A stretch of 64,000 bases of DNA from Ephemerocybe angulata (GCA_013368325.1 JAACJK010000221.1:682001-746000); one strand, 5' to 3'. Counted from the first letter of the stretch, positions 21,705 through 33,327 are shown. Made by a program: numbers and translations. The notes: generated by a model not told the origin, from the sequence alone.

Positions 21705-22369
21705 CTAGAACTTGGGAAGGCTGTATCCTTCTACGATCTTGTGCTGCGATGCGTCTGTGAATTGCGATATGCAGTTCCAGCGGTCTTTCGTCCAGACTAT
21801 TATCAGGTAGAGATTAGTTACGGTTTCGGCTTCGGCGGTGAAAAGGCAGAGTGAAAGTGCAGTCGGCATGGAGAGATAGGCTTACTTTCGATTTTGATGG
21901 GCACAGTGGAGAAGTAGGGTATGAGTCCAGTGAAGACGGCCTCCATGTCGCGGAACACGGGGGAGCGGAAGGCTACACAACTTCCGCACGTTCCACAGAA
22001 TACACGGGTGACTACCCGCACAAGGAGCCTTCAGTAAATGGGAAACAATGCACAGAGAGACTTTGGTACGTACCGACTCTACCGTTCGGCACTCGAGAGA
22101 GATAGGTGAACTCCTTGATCGGGCCTGTGTAGTGGATGTGCCGCTTGGGAACGATGACCGAGGTGCTAAATGCACCCCCGCACGTTCGTTTGCAGTCGGC
22201 GCAATGACAGGCCCTCTAATGCGGAATCAGCTTGGTTAGCGCGCTATTACTCTACAGCGAGCGGTGGCGGGATGGATGGGACACATACATGATCCTGATA
22301 ATCTTCGATATTGTCAACACTGATGAGCGTCTCCCGGCAGAGGCAGTGGCCGTGGACTGTAGTGGGCAT
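21705..22369 (-). CDS. GFA / CENP-V family zinc protein
   Basis: Small zinc-binding protein of the glutathione-dependent formaldehyde-activating enzyme (GFA) fold. Four exons (22369-22289, 22215-22074, 22011-21886, 21796-21705) encode 146 residues. Zinc ligands fall in the expected order: HGHCLCRET near the N-terminus (CxC), ACHCADCKRTCGGAFS (CxCxxC followed by GxAFS) and VFCGTCGSCV (CxxC) in exon 3. The catalytic role is known for bacterial Gfa only; fungal members are numerous and mostly uncharacterised, so the product should be read as a GFA-domain protein rather than a proven formaldehyde enzyme. It converges on the antiporter gene. Confidence 0.85.
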
Positions 22370-24429
22370 GGCGTAGCGCTGCTTGTGAAGCGAGTAAGAA
22401 CTTGAATATATGGTGGGTACTGTGTATGTGTGACAAGGCCGGGGTGTAGTAGCGTCAGTCTCTTGATATTTTGAGCCCAACTGCGCTGGACTTTATAAGA
22501 GTACCTCGGCAGCTCCGAGTCGGGACATGCGGAAACATCTGTTTTCAAATTAGAAAGAGATGAACTTTACTTACGAGAGAAGCTTGGCTGAGTGAGCATA
22601 GGGAGGTCTGATACTGTAGGTTGATTTAGATGGTCAAGCCAGGTCTCTCTCAGGATCGGCCTCGGTGATGCTTGAGCATAGGCCAAGTTTCATTGATTCG
22701 AGCCAAGTACTAGCTGGGATTGGCGCTGCCTCAGGGGAAGGTGCCTCTCGTAAACAGGAGGGTTCTCTCTCGGCCAGGTACAGGGGACTGAATGGCACTC
22801 TCGGGTAGGCCAGAGTAATATGGGCACCGCGGGTTCGTTTGAGCCCGCAACTATATGTATAGGGTTTGAGAAGTTAGAACCTGGAAGTGTTACAGTGTCG
22901 TCTAGACTGGATGCACACGTTCAGTTATCTGCTATGAGGCGTTGCCACAAGGAATCTGCTAGAGTAGTCAAGTTCACGAATAGCGATGCTAAGCAGCCAG
23001 AGATAATCAGGTAAGCAGCTCCGGTTTCAACTTCAAAATAGCCCTCGCGCGAGAGGTGCCATAACCCCGAGGTTCTATGTAGCTTGGGGAGTGAGCTCAG
23101 GCCGGAACGGGAAGTCCGTCGTAAAGAGAAAGAGATTGTACATACGCATGACAAGCCGGTGAGACTGGCTCTCAGGTTAATTGAGAAGCTCCTAGGCTTG
23201 CCTCCCCATGTCTACTTCATTAATGCGACGATCGATGGCCTTTACCGGCACCGTTGATTGTGATGGCCGATATGAGCTCTGTCGTCGGAGCAAGATGCAG
23301 TATTGAAATTTCCTTCATAGAGAGCGCGTGAGCTAGCCGCCGACTCACGTCGAGGAACGCGGCGAAAACAGGAAGAAAGGAACCACAATATCAAAGTGTT
23401 GAGGAGTTCTCCCGCGCTTACTGGCGAACGTCCGTCGGACTTCTATCGTTCTAAGTATGTGTCTCTTCCTTTTCTATGTCCGCAGCATGTGCTGTCAGAA
23501 AGCTAGACGCCAGAACTCTTTAGTGCACAATACACGTACACAGTCGCTCGAATTTAAGAACGGGGCGATTCCCTTGACTTCCTTTGAATAGAGTACCTGT
23601 CCCTTCGGCGTCGGAACCCCGGCGAAGCAGAAGAGTAGGATGCAGCCGTTCTGTGTCCTTTGCACTTAAGCTTTCTTTTTTACATCACGGGAATTACACT
23701 GGGCCGTCTCTGGTCAAGTCTTCAATGGCTTTGATGGCTCTAAACGTCAAGACTGTAGGTATGGGGTCGTAAGTAAAGACGCCACCCTTGACAGTTCACG
23801 TTTCGAGGGTTCGCCCAAGCTTCGGCGCCGTCTTTCGCCATTCAGCCCATTAGCACAGCCATATCCTCTTCAATGCCTCAGAGATGAGCTCTCTCCCGCC
23901 CTTCACGGCCCTCTATTTCTTGGAGCAAAGACGTGGTATGTTTAGCGCCCATCTCACGGGCGCTAATTACCCCGCACTCAAGTTTGATCCGCTACCTCGC
24001 CGGCTGCCCCACTCGATCTGCGCCTCGGAGAACCCGCCCAAATCGATGTTAGGCCCGCTTGTAACCTTCTTCTCTCCGTGACTGTATTCAAGCCTCCAGG
24101 CCATGTGATTCAAGCCAAGTCACTCTGTGGGAGCGATCTCCCGCGATGTCCTCCGAAGCAGCCGATCGTCTCAACCCACATCATTCAACGGTGCCTATAT
24201 AGCCTCACTGATCGACGTGAACATGATTCTGCGCGTGGCACATCGTAAAAGTTGACGCGCCGACGTCGTCGACGCGTTCAAAGGTACCCGAGTCCCGGGT
24301 CCTTGCGGCAATGCTCCTATATAAAAGCGAACTGAAGGTGATTTTGAGTTCTTCAATCTTCTTCTCCGATCCCCAGCACAGTCCCACCAAAGTCGCTGGC
24401 TCGTAACCTTCAACCGCCCGGAAACCAGC
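22370..24429. other. Two-kilobase gene-poor stretch
   Basis: No family motif or spliceable frame was found on either strand. Short open frames occur at 22820-23014, 23584-23772 and 23884-24081 (the last starts MSSLPPFTALYFLEQRRG), none supported by context. At the right end, TATATAAAAG at 24318-24327 lies about 105 bp before the MAPEG start codon and is a good TATA element for it. Confidence 0.4.
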
Positions 24430-25262
24430 ATGCTCGCTCTTCTCAACGCCCCCATCTCGCTGTACACCATCCCCCTGGCATGGCTCTTCGCATACCTGCC
24501 CCAGGTCTACAGGGTAAGGCTGATGAAGCAGGTCAAGGTGTTCGACAAGTAAGTGGATTTGGTCAAGCCGTCTCAAGGCATGCATCTTTGCATGCCGTAC
24601 ACGCCATACGTTCCGGGTTCGTGAGCTCTCTAACATTGACACCCTCCGTACTACCTTGCAGCGACCAGCCGCGCCAAATATTGAACAAGATCTCAGCCAA
24701 AGAGGGCGTTGATGCAAAGTTGAAGGCAAAAATAGCAAGAGTAGAGGGAGCCCATTATGTGAGCTCGCGAATCTTAACCTCGAAAAATGAATGGAAACTC
24801 AATAGACTTCAACTCTGGCTCTTCATAGAACGGGCTCGAAAGCTACCCACTCTGGTCCATCGCCGTGCTCGCTGCGAACGTCGCTGGGCTGAACCAGAGA
24901 GCAATCAACCTCACTGCCGGAGTATAGTGAGTACCTCTCGGACAAACATATCCTCTCTCCAATGGAACCTGATCACGGGTTGGGCCTGCAGCCTCGGATC
25001 GCGCGTGGTCTACAACTACATCTATATCAAGCAGACCAGGAGGTGGCATACCTCCATGAGGTGAGTATATCCAGCTTAGAGATAGAGACCCAGGACTGAC
25101 CCGTCCGTCCCTAATAACTCCAGGACGCTTGTGTGGCTTGTTGGAGTTGGTACGTCCCTTCCGCCCTTGCTAGAGGTAGATCCTTATGCTCACCTGGTGC
25201 CCTGTATAGGATCGTCCATTTCTCTGCTAGTCAGATCGGGAAACCTCCTCTCTAGTGCTTGA
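24430..25262 (+). CDS. MAPEG-family membrane protein
   Basis: Four-helix membrane protein of the MAPEG group (membrane-associated proteins in eicosanoid and glutathione metabolism). Six exons (24430-24548, 24662-24758, 24829-24926, 24992-25060, 25124-25149, 25210-25262) encode 153 residues. Helices are visible at the N-terminus (PISLYTIPLAWLFAYLPQVY), in the middle (YPLWSIAVLAANVAGL) and at the end (TLVWLVGVGSSISLLVRSGN). The family block LGSRVVYNYIYI with its Arg and Tyr lies in exon 4. Fungal members often annotate as microsomal glutathione S-transferase-like, but activity is unproven for this short type. Exon 5 is 26 nt. Preceded by a TATA box. Confidence 0.85.
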
Positions 25263-25593
25263 TAACCATTTTTTTGCCAGGGAGTGACATCCCAAAGGCA
25301 AGATATCTAGATGATGCACCAACCTCCACAACGCCTAAGTGAGGCAGTAAAAATGCGAACAGTTGTCATCTTGCACTATAACACTTGTCGTCCTTTCAAA
25401 TCGCGCCACGTTTATATGGCAGATTGCGCTTGAAGAAAAGCTGGGCATCATGAAGGTGAGGAAGAATCCTGTTGGGGTATCGCAGTCGAGATGGAATGTC
25501 ATATAGTACGGAAGTTGGGTGTTGGACAGGTGTTGCTGGCAGTGAAATGAAAACTGGGTAAGGTGTGATGACGATAATCAGGGGAGTGTTCGG
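25263..25593. other. Convergent 3' flanks
   Basis: The 331 bp between the stop codons of the MAPEG gene (plus) and the 70-residue gene (minus). No frame of interest. Confidence 0.5.
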
Positions 25594-25901
25594 TCATGGA
25601 ATCCCCACCCACGAATACAAGACTGTGCCCTGATTGAATAGACCAGGTGTCAGCTGAGAACTACAGAAAGACAGGACGGGAAGCGTACAGTGCTGTTGTC
25701 CTTCTTGACGACTTTCCTGTTCACCAATGCGATGAGGCATTTGTTCACGCGAGCTTGGTTGAGATCGGGAGGCTTGATGAGGTCGTGGACTGTGGCATAT
25801 CAAGTCAAGTTGCAAAGGCGAGCCGAGTGGGGTGTGATAGCTGACGTACGCTTTACTGTGTTGCCTGGTGCAGCCAGGAGGCCTTCTATCACGGTCTCCA
25901 T
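25594..25901 (-). CDS. Unknown 70-residue protein, three exons
   Basis: Three exons (25901-25850, 25789-25689, 25653-25594) joined by 60-nt and 35-nt GT-AG introns give exactly 70 codons. The product begins METVIEGLLAAPGNTVK, continues LHDLIKPPDLNQARVNKCLI and ALVNRKVVKKDNS, and ends in LFNQGTVLYSWVGIP. It looks like one or two amphipathic helices with a hydrophobic C-terminal strand, with no signal peptide or membrane span. I do not recognise the family. It lies 100 bp downstream of Dam1 on the same strand. Support comes from consistent splice sites and frame, not homology; the 35-nt second intron is unusually short, which lowers confidence. Confidence 0.45.
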
Positions 25902-26001
25902 GTTTCGGCGCAAACTCTACCGCATGTTCAGCGCGTGATAAGGCGGGGGCGCATATCACTCACCGGATCGCTGCCACGGAATTCGAGGGGCAGGCACGAC
26001 A

Positions 26002-26751
26002 CTATCCTATCGATCTCCATCTATCAATAGAGCATGCTTTATTAAGCGGCACCTCAAGCATCGTTCCAACACCTGCACTCACACTTCGCTCCTTCTTCTC
26101 TTTCGCCGTCATCTTGGGTTTGGCACCCACTTTCTTCTTCGGTATTGAGCCAGATTTGCCGGAAGCTGCGCTCGCGCCCGTGGCAGTCGTGGTGTTGCCC
26201 ATGTATGTCGTATCAGGCTCTGTCATCTCGGTGAAGGCGGACTGGTCGGCGAGGTGTCGCGCACGCCGTGCCTGTTCTTCTGCCTCCCGGGCATGCTTCA
26301 TGGCTTCTGCCGCAGCGATAGCGCTCTCCTCTGCGCAGAAATCGTTGGTAACATCCAAATGACGCGTCCGGAACTGCTCACCAGCGCGTTTCTTCGCCAA
26401 TTCAAAAGATTCTGGTAGCGGTGTCTGCAACCGCGGTCAACGACACCTCAGCGGGCGAGGATGAGCACATACTTGCATCCAGTCCGTAGTCAGTGCGTTC
26501 ATGTTCATGACATAGAGCCAGCTCGCGAAAGATTCGTTGAATGTCGCGAGGGAGTCGCTGAGGTGCTTCATGCCCTCCATATTGGTCTGTAGCGCCTCTG
26601 CCTCGTCGAGAAACTCTGTCATCGCCGGTTGGATGAATCCGAGGCCATGGGGGGCGTCCGGGTACGCTCCTGAGCGCGACAATCGAAACAGAGAGCCTTG
26701 GGAGATGCGGCGTAGTGGTGTTCGGTGGGGAGTCTGCGTTGTGTGAGCCAT
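26002..26751 (-). CDS. DAM1: DASH complex subunit Dam1
   Basis: Outer-kinetochore microtubule-coupling protein, subunit of the ten-protein DASH/Dam1 ring. Two exons (26751-26473 and 26424-26002) encode 233 residues. The diagnostic Dam1 block spans the intron: MEGMKHLSDSLATFNESFAS, then WLYVMNMNALTTDWMQ in exon 1 and TPLPESFELAKKRA in exon 2. After it come an Ala/Glu/Arg-rich helix (EEQARRARHLADQ) and a Lys-rich tail with GSIPKKKVGAKPKMTAKEKK, typical of the microtubule-binding C-terminus that Ipl1 phosphorylates in yeast. The start at 26751 was preferred over one 45 nt upstream because MAHTTQTPHRTPLRRIS fits the basic N-terminus of fungal Dam1. Divergent from the glutamine-synthetase-like gene. 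Confidence 0.9.
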
Positions 26752-27195
26752 CGTCGGTTGCAAGATGAATTGATCCACATAGTGATCGGAAAACAAAGGT
26801 CTATTGGGTTTGAATTCATTTCTTCTGTTTGTCTACGTACACAATGGCGCCATCAGCCAAATCGTATACAAGCTTCAAACTCGCCTTGGTCAATGGAAGT
26901 ACGGGTTAATACTCTATATCCACGGTCATCAGGGCCACTGAACCTCCAGGTGAGCCTAGGAGATAGCACGACGGCTTTCTGCGGCCCCAAAGGCCTATCT
27001 GCCGTGATTCGAAGCCATTTAGGCCAAAATCCAGGGTGAACCTTCAGTACTCTCGGGCTGCACGGGCTGCTCGGGCTGCAGCCCCTTGGCCAGAATCTCG
27101 GCCACACCTCCAGATGAGCGGCCTTGAACGAGTATAAATGAACAAGGAACTTACCATCTATGTGTAACAGTGAAAAGGGCCCCATAAACACCCCA
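26752..27195. promoter_or_regulatory. Divergent promoter: Dam1 / GS-like gene
   Basis: A 444-bp interval between divergent start codons. TATAAA at 27133-27138 faces the GS-like gene; it is only 27 bp from the first possible ATG (27160) but 63 bp from the second (27196), which argues that translation starts at the second. Confidence 0.5.
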
Positions 27196-28611
27196 ATGGC
27201 TACCGTCGGCGTTACGTACAGCCCAAGGGCATCGACGGCTCCCCATCCCACCCTCGAACTTCTCAAATCATTGAAGATAGGATTCGTTCGCATCCAGTGG
27301 GTCGATCTCACAAATCAGATACGCTATCGCGTCCTCCCAATCGCCTACTTCGCGCGACTCTTGGAATCAGCGCGCCCGGCGGTCTCCCTGACCAAGGCCA
27401 CGCTGGGTCTCGTCTTCCTTTCCCTCGCTGATGGTTTCGGGGGGACAGGGGAGTATTCCTACACCTTCGATCTCGCATCCTGCAGGATCTGCTCCTATGC
27501 CCCGGGCCATGCCGCGCTTATGGGCTGGTTCGAAGAAAAGTACCCTTCGCCCGGCCCTAATCCGTCCTACGACGTCGACATCTGCCCCCGCGCCCTTCTC
27601 AAGAAGATTGCCTTCGACGCCTCGCAGGGTGGTATCGATTTCCTCGTGGGGTTCGAGACGGAATTTATCCTGCTCAACAAGGACTCCTACAAGCCCGTGA
27701 ACGAGCACGGCTGGTCTTGTTCGCCAGCCCTTCTTACAGGCTCCGCCGAATCTACCGTCCTCGAGGAGATCGCAGCTTCCCTCGCCGCCGATGGCATCGA
27801 ACTGCAGATGTACCACGCCGAAGGCGCCCCCGGGCAGTACGAAGTCGTCACGGGCCCTTTACCCCCCCTCCAGGCCGCAGACGCCCTCATTCATACCCGA
27901 GAGACCATCTACAACATCGCCAACAAGCACGGACTGCGCGCCACCCTCGCGCCTCGCGTCTTTGGAGACTCGTCCGGCAGCGGGACGCATGCCCACATCT
28001 CCGTGCACTCCGCTAGGCCGGAAGGGGCAGGTTGGGCCTCGGATGGCATCGCGCTTCGTCCGTCGGAAGCGTCCTTCCTAGCTGGGGTCCTCGATCACCT
28101 TCCCTCGCTCTGCCTGCTCACACTTCCCTTCTACGCCTCCTACGATCGCATGCGGGACGGGATCTGGTCTGGGGGAACATATGCCTGTTGGGGTGTCGAG
28201 CACAGGGAGACACCGCTGCGCGTCTGCAACCATGCGTCCCCGGCCAGCCGCAACTTCGAGCTCAAGATGATGGACGGAACTTCCAATCCCTATCTTACCC
28301 TCGCGGGGATTCTAGGCGCGGGCTGGGCAGCGGGAATTAAGAAAGGGAAGGAGCTAAGCCAGCGTCCCATCACTGGAGGCTCCAGCGCCGTGCAGCTTGG
28401 GGAAGAGGAACGAGCGGCGATGGGTATACACACGACGCTTCCTCCAAACCTTCGGGATGCCCAGGAAGTGTTTAGCCGGGACGAGGAGTTGGGAGCTATC
28501 CTAGGCAGCTCATTCGTCCAGTCCTATCTGAGCGTCAATCGCTACAACAATGAGCGATTCGAACTCCCGGATGCAGAGGCCGCACGTAAATTACTTATTG
28601 ACCACTACTGA
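27196..28611 (+). CDS. Glutamine-synthetase-like enzyme (GS type I / FluG C-terminal type)
   Basis: Intronless gene for 471 residues (483 if the upstream ATG at 27160 is used). The fold is that of class I glutamine synthetase: N-terminal beta-grasp with FVRIQWVDLTNQIRYRVLP, then the catalytic domain with FLVGFETEFILL (metal-binding ExE), GQYEVVTGPLPPLQAAD, GSGTHAHISV (HxH nucleotide/metal region), RNFELKMMDGTSNPYLTLAG, and the SVNRYNNERFELPD tail. Fungal stand-alone proteins of this kind resemble the C-terminal half of FluG and gamma-glutamyl-amine ligases; they are distinct from the housekeeping eukaryotic GS. The acceptor substrate is unknown. Lack of introns in an intron-rich neighbourhood is notable but common for this family in Agaricomycetes. 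Confidence 0.88.
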   Translation: MATVGVTYSPRASTAPHPTLELLKSLKIGFVRIQWVDLTNQIRYRVLPIAYFARLLESARPAVSLTKATLGLVFLSLADGFGGTGEYSYTFDLASCRICSYAPGHAALMGWFEEKYPSPGPNPSYDVDICPRALLKKIAFDASQGGIDFLVGFETEFILLNKDSYKPVNEHGWSCSPALLTGSAESTVLEEIAASLAADGIELQMYHAEGAPGQYEVVTGPLPPLQAADALIHTRETIYNIANKHGLRATLAPRVFGDSSGSGTHAHISVHSARPEGAGWASDGIALRPSEASFLAGVLDHLPSLCLLTLPFYASYDRMRDGIWSGGTYACWGVEHRETPLRVCNHASPASRNFELKMMDGTSNPYLTLAGILGAGWAAGIKKGKELSQRPITGGSSAVQLGEEERAAMGIHTTLPPNLRDAQEVFSRDEELGAILGSSFVQSYLSVNRYNNERFELPDAEAARKLLIDHY

Positions 28612-29541
28612 TGCATACTTTCTCCTGCCCATCAATCAGGGCCTCGTGCGTCAAAAGTCGTGTTTTTAGGAAGGTAGAGCGACAAATATACTTACTCTGT
28701 GATGTCATGTGTGAAGTAGCTGAAGTATATCGAGCAGTGCTAGACAAGCAACTCCGCCATGAGAACAAGTGGGGGATCAGTCCCCTGTGCAGTGACAGAC
28801 ATGCAGGCCTTCCATTCCCTGAAGGATCGACTATAAATGTAAGGTAGGCTCCAGAACTTCGATGCAGCATCACCAGGTACCGATGTGTTACGAACGCGAA
28901 CTTTCCAATGAGGCCAGAGCATGTAGAGGCGCCAGTGTGCTGGGACGAATTGAATATTTAAGGGTGAGGCTGAGATCAAGTCGAGACGATAGGTCGGCGA
29001 TCATCTTCATAGCAGCGATCGACACACCACGGCTCTGGATCGGTAGACTGCCCCACCTCCTCAACCTTCGCCTCCTTGCTAACAGGAGCCAACAAGTCCC
29101 CGCTAGTCAATTGAATCCTCCATGCGCGTAGCCAATTGGAAACACGCTCCTAACCCTAGAGAGTCTCACTAACTAGGTCATGCCTCCAGCTCGAGAACGG
29201 TCGGTGAAACACACAGCATTGAGACACCCTTAATATAATTCTGCAAATTCGCATTTACCGCTTTACTCTTTCGACCTCCACTGCATCCTACCCTGGCTTC
29301 TCAAAGGCGACATCGCAACTCTATCTTTCGATATCACGCAACCTTATCTCGCACTTGCAAACTAAGTTGTTGGTGAGTCTATCTCGAGACCTCATGGAGG
29401 GCACGCACTTACAAGACTCTTAGCACCATTGATTAGCTGCGACCTGGATACATCATCACCCCCACAACATTACCCGTGAGCGTTAATTTACTCTGGCATT
29501 TAATACCGCCTCACACCCTCCATTAGCACCCAGCTCTCGCC
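28612..29541. other. Intergenic, 5' region of the kinase gene
   Basis: 930 bp with no supported gene. The last 250 bp are pyrimidine rich (for example around 29260-29330) and contain GTGAGT and CTTAG pairs near 29371-29424 that could be a 5'-leader intron of the kinase mRNA. Confidence 0.4.
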
Positions 29542-29968
29542 ATGTCGAAGCTTGCGGCCCCCAGTGCCCACCCGCCCCTCGGGACGCTCATCCACGACAA
29601 CACCATCCAGCTCGTCGAGGTCATCGGTAGCGGTGGCTACGGCGTCGTCTTCAAGGCCATCGACGTTTCGAGCAAGCGCCACCGCAGCTACGCGGTCAAA
29701 TGCATGAGCAAAGCAAAGAACCGGCGGTCGTCTCACGTGCGTGAGCTCAACTTCCACCTCCAAGCGACGGGCCACCCGGGAGTCGTCGACATCTATGGCG
29801 CCGTCGAGGATGACAAGTTCACGTACTTCGTTATGGAGTACGCTACCTCGAACGACCTCTTCCACCAGATCCTCCAGGAGAGCCGCTACCTCGGCCAGGA
29901 CAACGTCATCCGGGAGGTCTTCCTTCAGCTCATCGACGGCGTCCAGCGCTGTCACGACGCAGGGGTCT

Positions 29969-30000
<32 letters not shown>

Positions 30001-31527
30001 TGCTTCGACGACGGGTTCCGTGTCGCCATTACGGACTTTGGCCTCGCCACTTCCGACACCTCGAGCTGCGAGTTCCGCACAGGTAGCATCTACCATATGA
30101 GTCCTGGTATGTTTCAGCGCCTCCTAACATTTGAGACAAAGTGTACTCACCTCTTTGCAGAATGTCAATCCGGCCATTTTCGAGAGGATGCCTATTCACC
30201 CCAGGCGAACGATGTTTGGTCCCTTGGCGTAATCTTGTTGAACATGGTGACTGGACGGAACCCATGGAAGGCGGCCACCAGCGAAGATCCCGTGTACCAG
30301 AACTACCTCAAATCCCCCTTCAACTTCTTCTCCACTGTCCTCCCCGTCTCGCGACCCTTGAACAACCTTCTCGTGATGGTCTTGAACCCTGATTGGAACG
30401 CCCGGGCGACGCTGGATACGTTCCGAGAACTCGTAGAGAAGATGCCGACGTTCTACTCGGTAAACGTGCATTTCGAAGGAAATTTGGCGCGGTACTGTTG
30501 GGAGGCTGGGATCAAGGCGAGGACAGATATGGTTGACGGAGTGAATGGGCCCCTTGTGAAGCGTCCTGTTCCGCCGATACCCTCGTTCACCCCTGTGACG
30601 AAGAAACCTGTTTCTCCTATCCATGAGGAGGCCAGGGCGAGACCTTTCGAGGTTACACCTGCACATGCTCGTCAGCATGGTAGCCCGGCCCATACTCAAC
30701 ATCGACCAGCACATCCCGCTCCCAAAGCTCGAATCATTCATCGAGGTACGGTCCCCCCTCACCACGTTCCATCCGGCGACCCTCCTTCCCCCCACGTCAG
30801 CATGGAATCCATCGCCCCTGATGAAGCCAGGCCCGTCCGGATATCCTCGATGCAGGCCTCGCACACCCCATCATCCCGGGGCAGCAATTCTTCTCCGTCA
30901 TCCAGCTTTCCCAAAACACCTGCCTCCTCTCCTCATCGGGTCACCATCGTGAAGCGACGTCCCAGGGTCCCGAGCGATCTCCTGGTCTCGCCGTCCTACT
31001 CGCCACAGCTGGACGACCCCATGGAGTTCTATGGGTCTCAGTTCTGCAAGAGGCTTGCAGCAATTCCCAGTGATGCCGATTCCGATGCCACGGACGACAC
31101 GATGCAGTCGCCCACGTCGTCGCTGAGCTGGACAAACTCCTCGGCAGAGCAGAGTGCGCGATCCAGATCCCGCTCGACCAGCAGTCGGACGCCTTCATCT
31201 GACGTTATCCGCTATCCTGAGATCGTGAACCATCATGGCCCTTCGAAGCCCATCGACATCGTGGGCGGCGGTCGCCATCGCCAGCGTCCTCCCCGGCACC
31301 CTGCAATGGCTCCGTTCTCCAGTCATCATCATCCCCAGCCCCAGTACTGTCCGCACCCCGCGAGCCCGCATCTGAACAGGGCCTTCCGCCACCGAAAACC
31401 TCCCACACTTGATGTGTCTCGTCAACCTAGTCCTGGGCGTGTCACGAAGTTGCGGAACGTTTATGAGGCCAGGCCTGTGTCTCCGAGAACTGCGTACGCT
31501 TCGGGGAATGCGCATTGGTACCATTGA
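29542..31527 (+). CDS. Ser/Thr protein kinase, Ran1/Sks1/Ksp1 type
   Basis: Cytoplasmic or nuclear protein kinase of the fungal Ran1/Pat1-Sks1-Ksp1 group, which regulate meiosis entry, nutrient responses and TOR signalling. Two exons (29542-30106 and 30161-31527) encode 643 residues. The kinase domain occupies about residues 20-310: G-loop GSGGYGVV at 29-36, Lys53 in YAVK, HRDLKPEN at 144-151, DFG at 165-167 and MSPECQSG formed across the intron; ECQ in the APE position is characteristic of this group. The remaining 330 residues are Ser/Pro-rich and disordered, as in Ksp1, with several KRPVPPIPS-like Pro stretches. The 54-nt intron keeps the frame open, so retention would insert 18 residues in the activation segment. 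Confidence 0.92.
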
Positions 31528-31964
31528 TAAACAGTGGTGCTTGGAAAAAAAAACAGCTATTCGACCTTCTTCGTGCTGGATTTGGTGAGACGATTTCTGT
31601 TGATAGACTAGGTTTGGAACAGTAGTTAGATTTGTTGTAAGTAATCATTTGAACCCCAACTCGCCTCGAAATGCTCAGTAGATTGGGGAGTGTCATCTGA
31701 GGCCCTTCAATTGTTATTTATGCCGTTTGTGGTGGTCGCGATGCACGCAGTGGCGAGACAAATTTCTTCGACGATCCTCTTTTGTATTCAGGCAGTCATC
31801 TTAGAGCCCAAGGAAGAACGCCCGAGAAGTCGAGGAGTAGTATTCATCGCCATTGTGGTCGTCGTCGTCGAAGGGCGCATGTGGTGACCGCAGTGGGTAA
31901 ATGCTTATGTAAGCCCAGTTTGACTTCCACAGTGGACGGGGCGAACAGCGTTGAGCCCACCACC
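31528..31964. other. Intergenic
   Basis: 437 bp between the kinase stop and the NDUFB7 start; AT-rich kinase 3' flank, then the NDUFB7 leader. Nothing else seen. Confidence 0.5.
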
Positions 31965-32471
31965 ATGTCGTCGACGCTTGCCTCTCAGGAAGACCTCAAG
32001 AAGCATAAGGTTCCATTGCTGTGGCGAGATGGATGCTCTGCGTGAGTTTGCAATGTCATGTTAGACGTGCCCGAGCTAACAGCCATTTGTTACCTGTCTT
32101 CCTCGTTGGCGAATCCCGGAACGCGGATTACTCTTGAAACCCCTGGTTTTCGTTTATCTTGCAATTGGCATTGTTCTTGAATTTTGGAATGTATATGGGG
32201 AGGGCAGTCTCTTGATTCCTCTGAACATCTGTCGCAAGCAGAACAACTATAAGCCTTGGGAATGTGACCATGAGCGACACACCTACGAGAAGTGCGTGCT
32301 GTTTCATGTTCTGACGTTGGCTATACTGACAGAGACATTGCAGGTGCCAGTACGATGAGTGCGTTCATATCTCCTCCTTTTCACGAGTATATCTAGCTCA
32401 CCTATCACAGTTATGTTCGCCGAATGAAGGAGGCCGCCAAGCAGAAAGCTGCCGCCGCCGAGGAATCGTAG
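31965..32471 (+). CDS. NDUFB7: Complex I subunit NDUFB7 (B18)
   Basis: Accessory subunit of mitochondrial NADH:ubiquinone oxidoreductase on the intermembrane-space face. Four exons (31965-32041, 32208-32291, 32344-32358, 32411-32471) encode 78 residues. The twin CX9C motif that is oxidised by the Mia40 route is complete: CSALLIPLNIC and CDHERHTYEKC each place two Cys nine residues apart, followed by QYDDYVRRMKEAA and a Lys/Ala-rich tail. Its length matches fungal orthologues, which are shorter than the mammalian protein. Exon 3 is only 15 nt and supplies the final Cys plus QYD, so skipping it would destroy the second motif. Confidence 0.93.
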
Positions 32472-33327
32472 CCTATCCCTAGAGGAAATAGACATATCTC
32501 CTGGTCACTTATACACTTCTTTTGCGCCATACACTCCGAGGCCTGGGAACGATTGGCCTCAAGGGCCAGCCTGGTCTCCAACCGGTGTCGAGTGCGGGTC
32601 TCCGAGTCCGTCCTGCTTGATTGGCGTGCAAACGAGAAATGAAGTGAGTTCATGCAGCTCTGGTTTCCAGAATGAAAAGTACTGACTAGTATTAACCAGC
32701 ACGTTTATGAGTTTGAACGGTTTCGTGAAGGTAGTGCAACTGTTCATCTCTTTCGGCGCTAGTATCATTTGAGGGACGATGGAAACCCCAAGTTATCCCG
32801 AACTCATATCAGATTTCATACGCGTTGTCACAAATCGCACCATCACAACGCGATTAAAGAGATATGGGCGTGCTCTAGTCAAGAGAGGTGAAGACCCACA
32901 CTTTACGCTGGTGGCCAAACTGTCGTCACACTGTGGCGGTATGTCATGAGATCGCTCCTCGGCGTTCTCGTCACTTCGAATGGCTGCGGGCCGTTCTATC
33001 TTATCCAACTACCATCTGGCTGGCCAAGGCAGGATGAGCAAACCATCTTCGAACTTTCATTTCGGTAGTAGACATCACGAAGGGAACGCGACGGATTCCC
33101 CTGCTGACAAGCACTGCCTTCTCTTGCGACTAATATAAGACCAGGACGGTAGGCAGGTCACAAGTTTTGATAATGACGATCCGTCCCTAATAAGCTTTGA
33201 TATCCACGCCCATCGGTAAGATGAATTTGCTTCAAACTGTCCTCTTCACTGACTTGCTGTATTCTAGTTCTGCATTCTGGCCAGTTGAAAAACAGTACCT
33301 TGAAAAGCACCTCCGCGACCACCCAAT
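32472..33327. other. Intergenic, nothing recognised
   Basis: 856 bp with scattered short frames on both strands and no motif. A CTAG acceptor-like site near 33267 precedes the next open frame and may end a leader intron. Confidence 0.4.
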
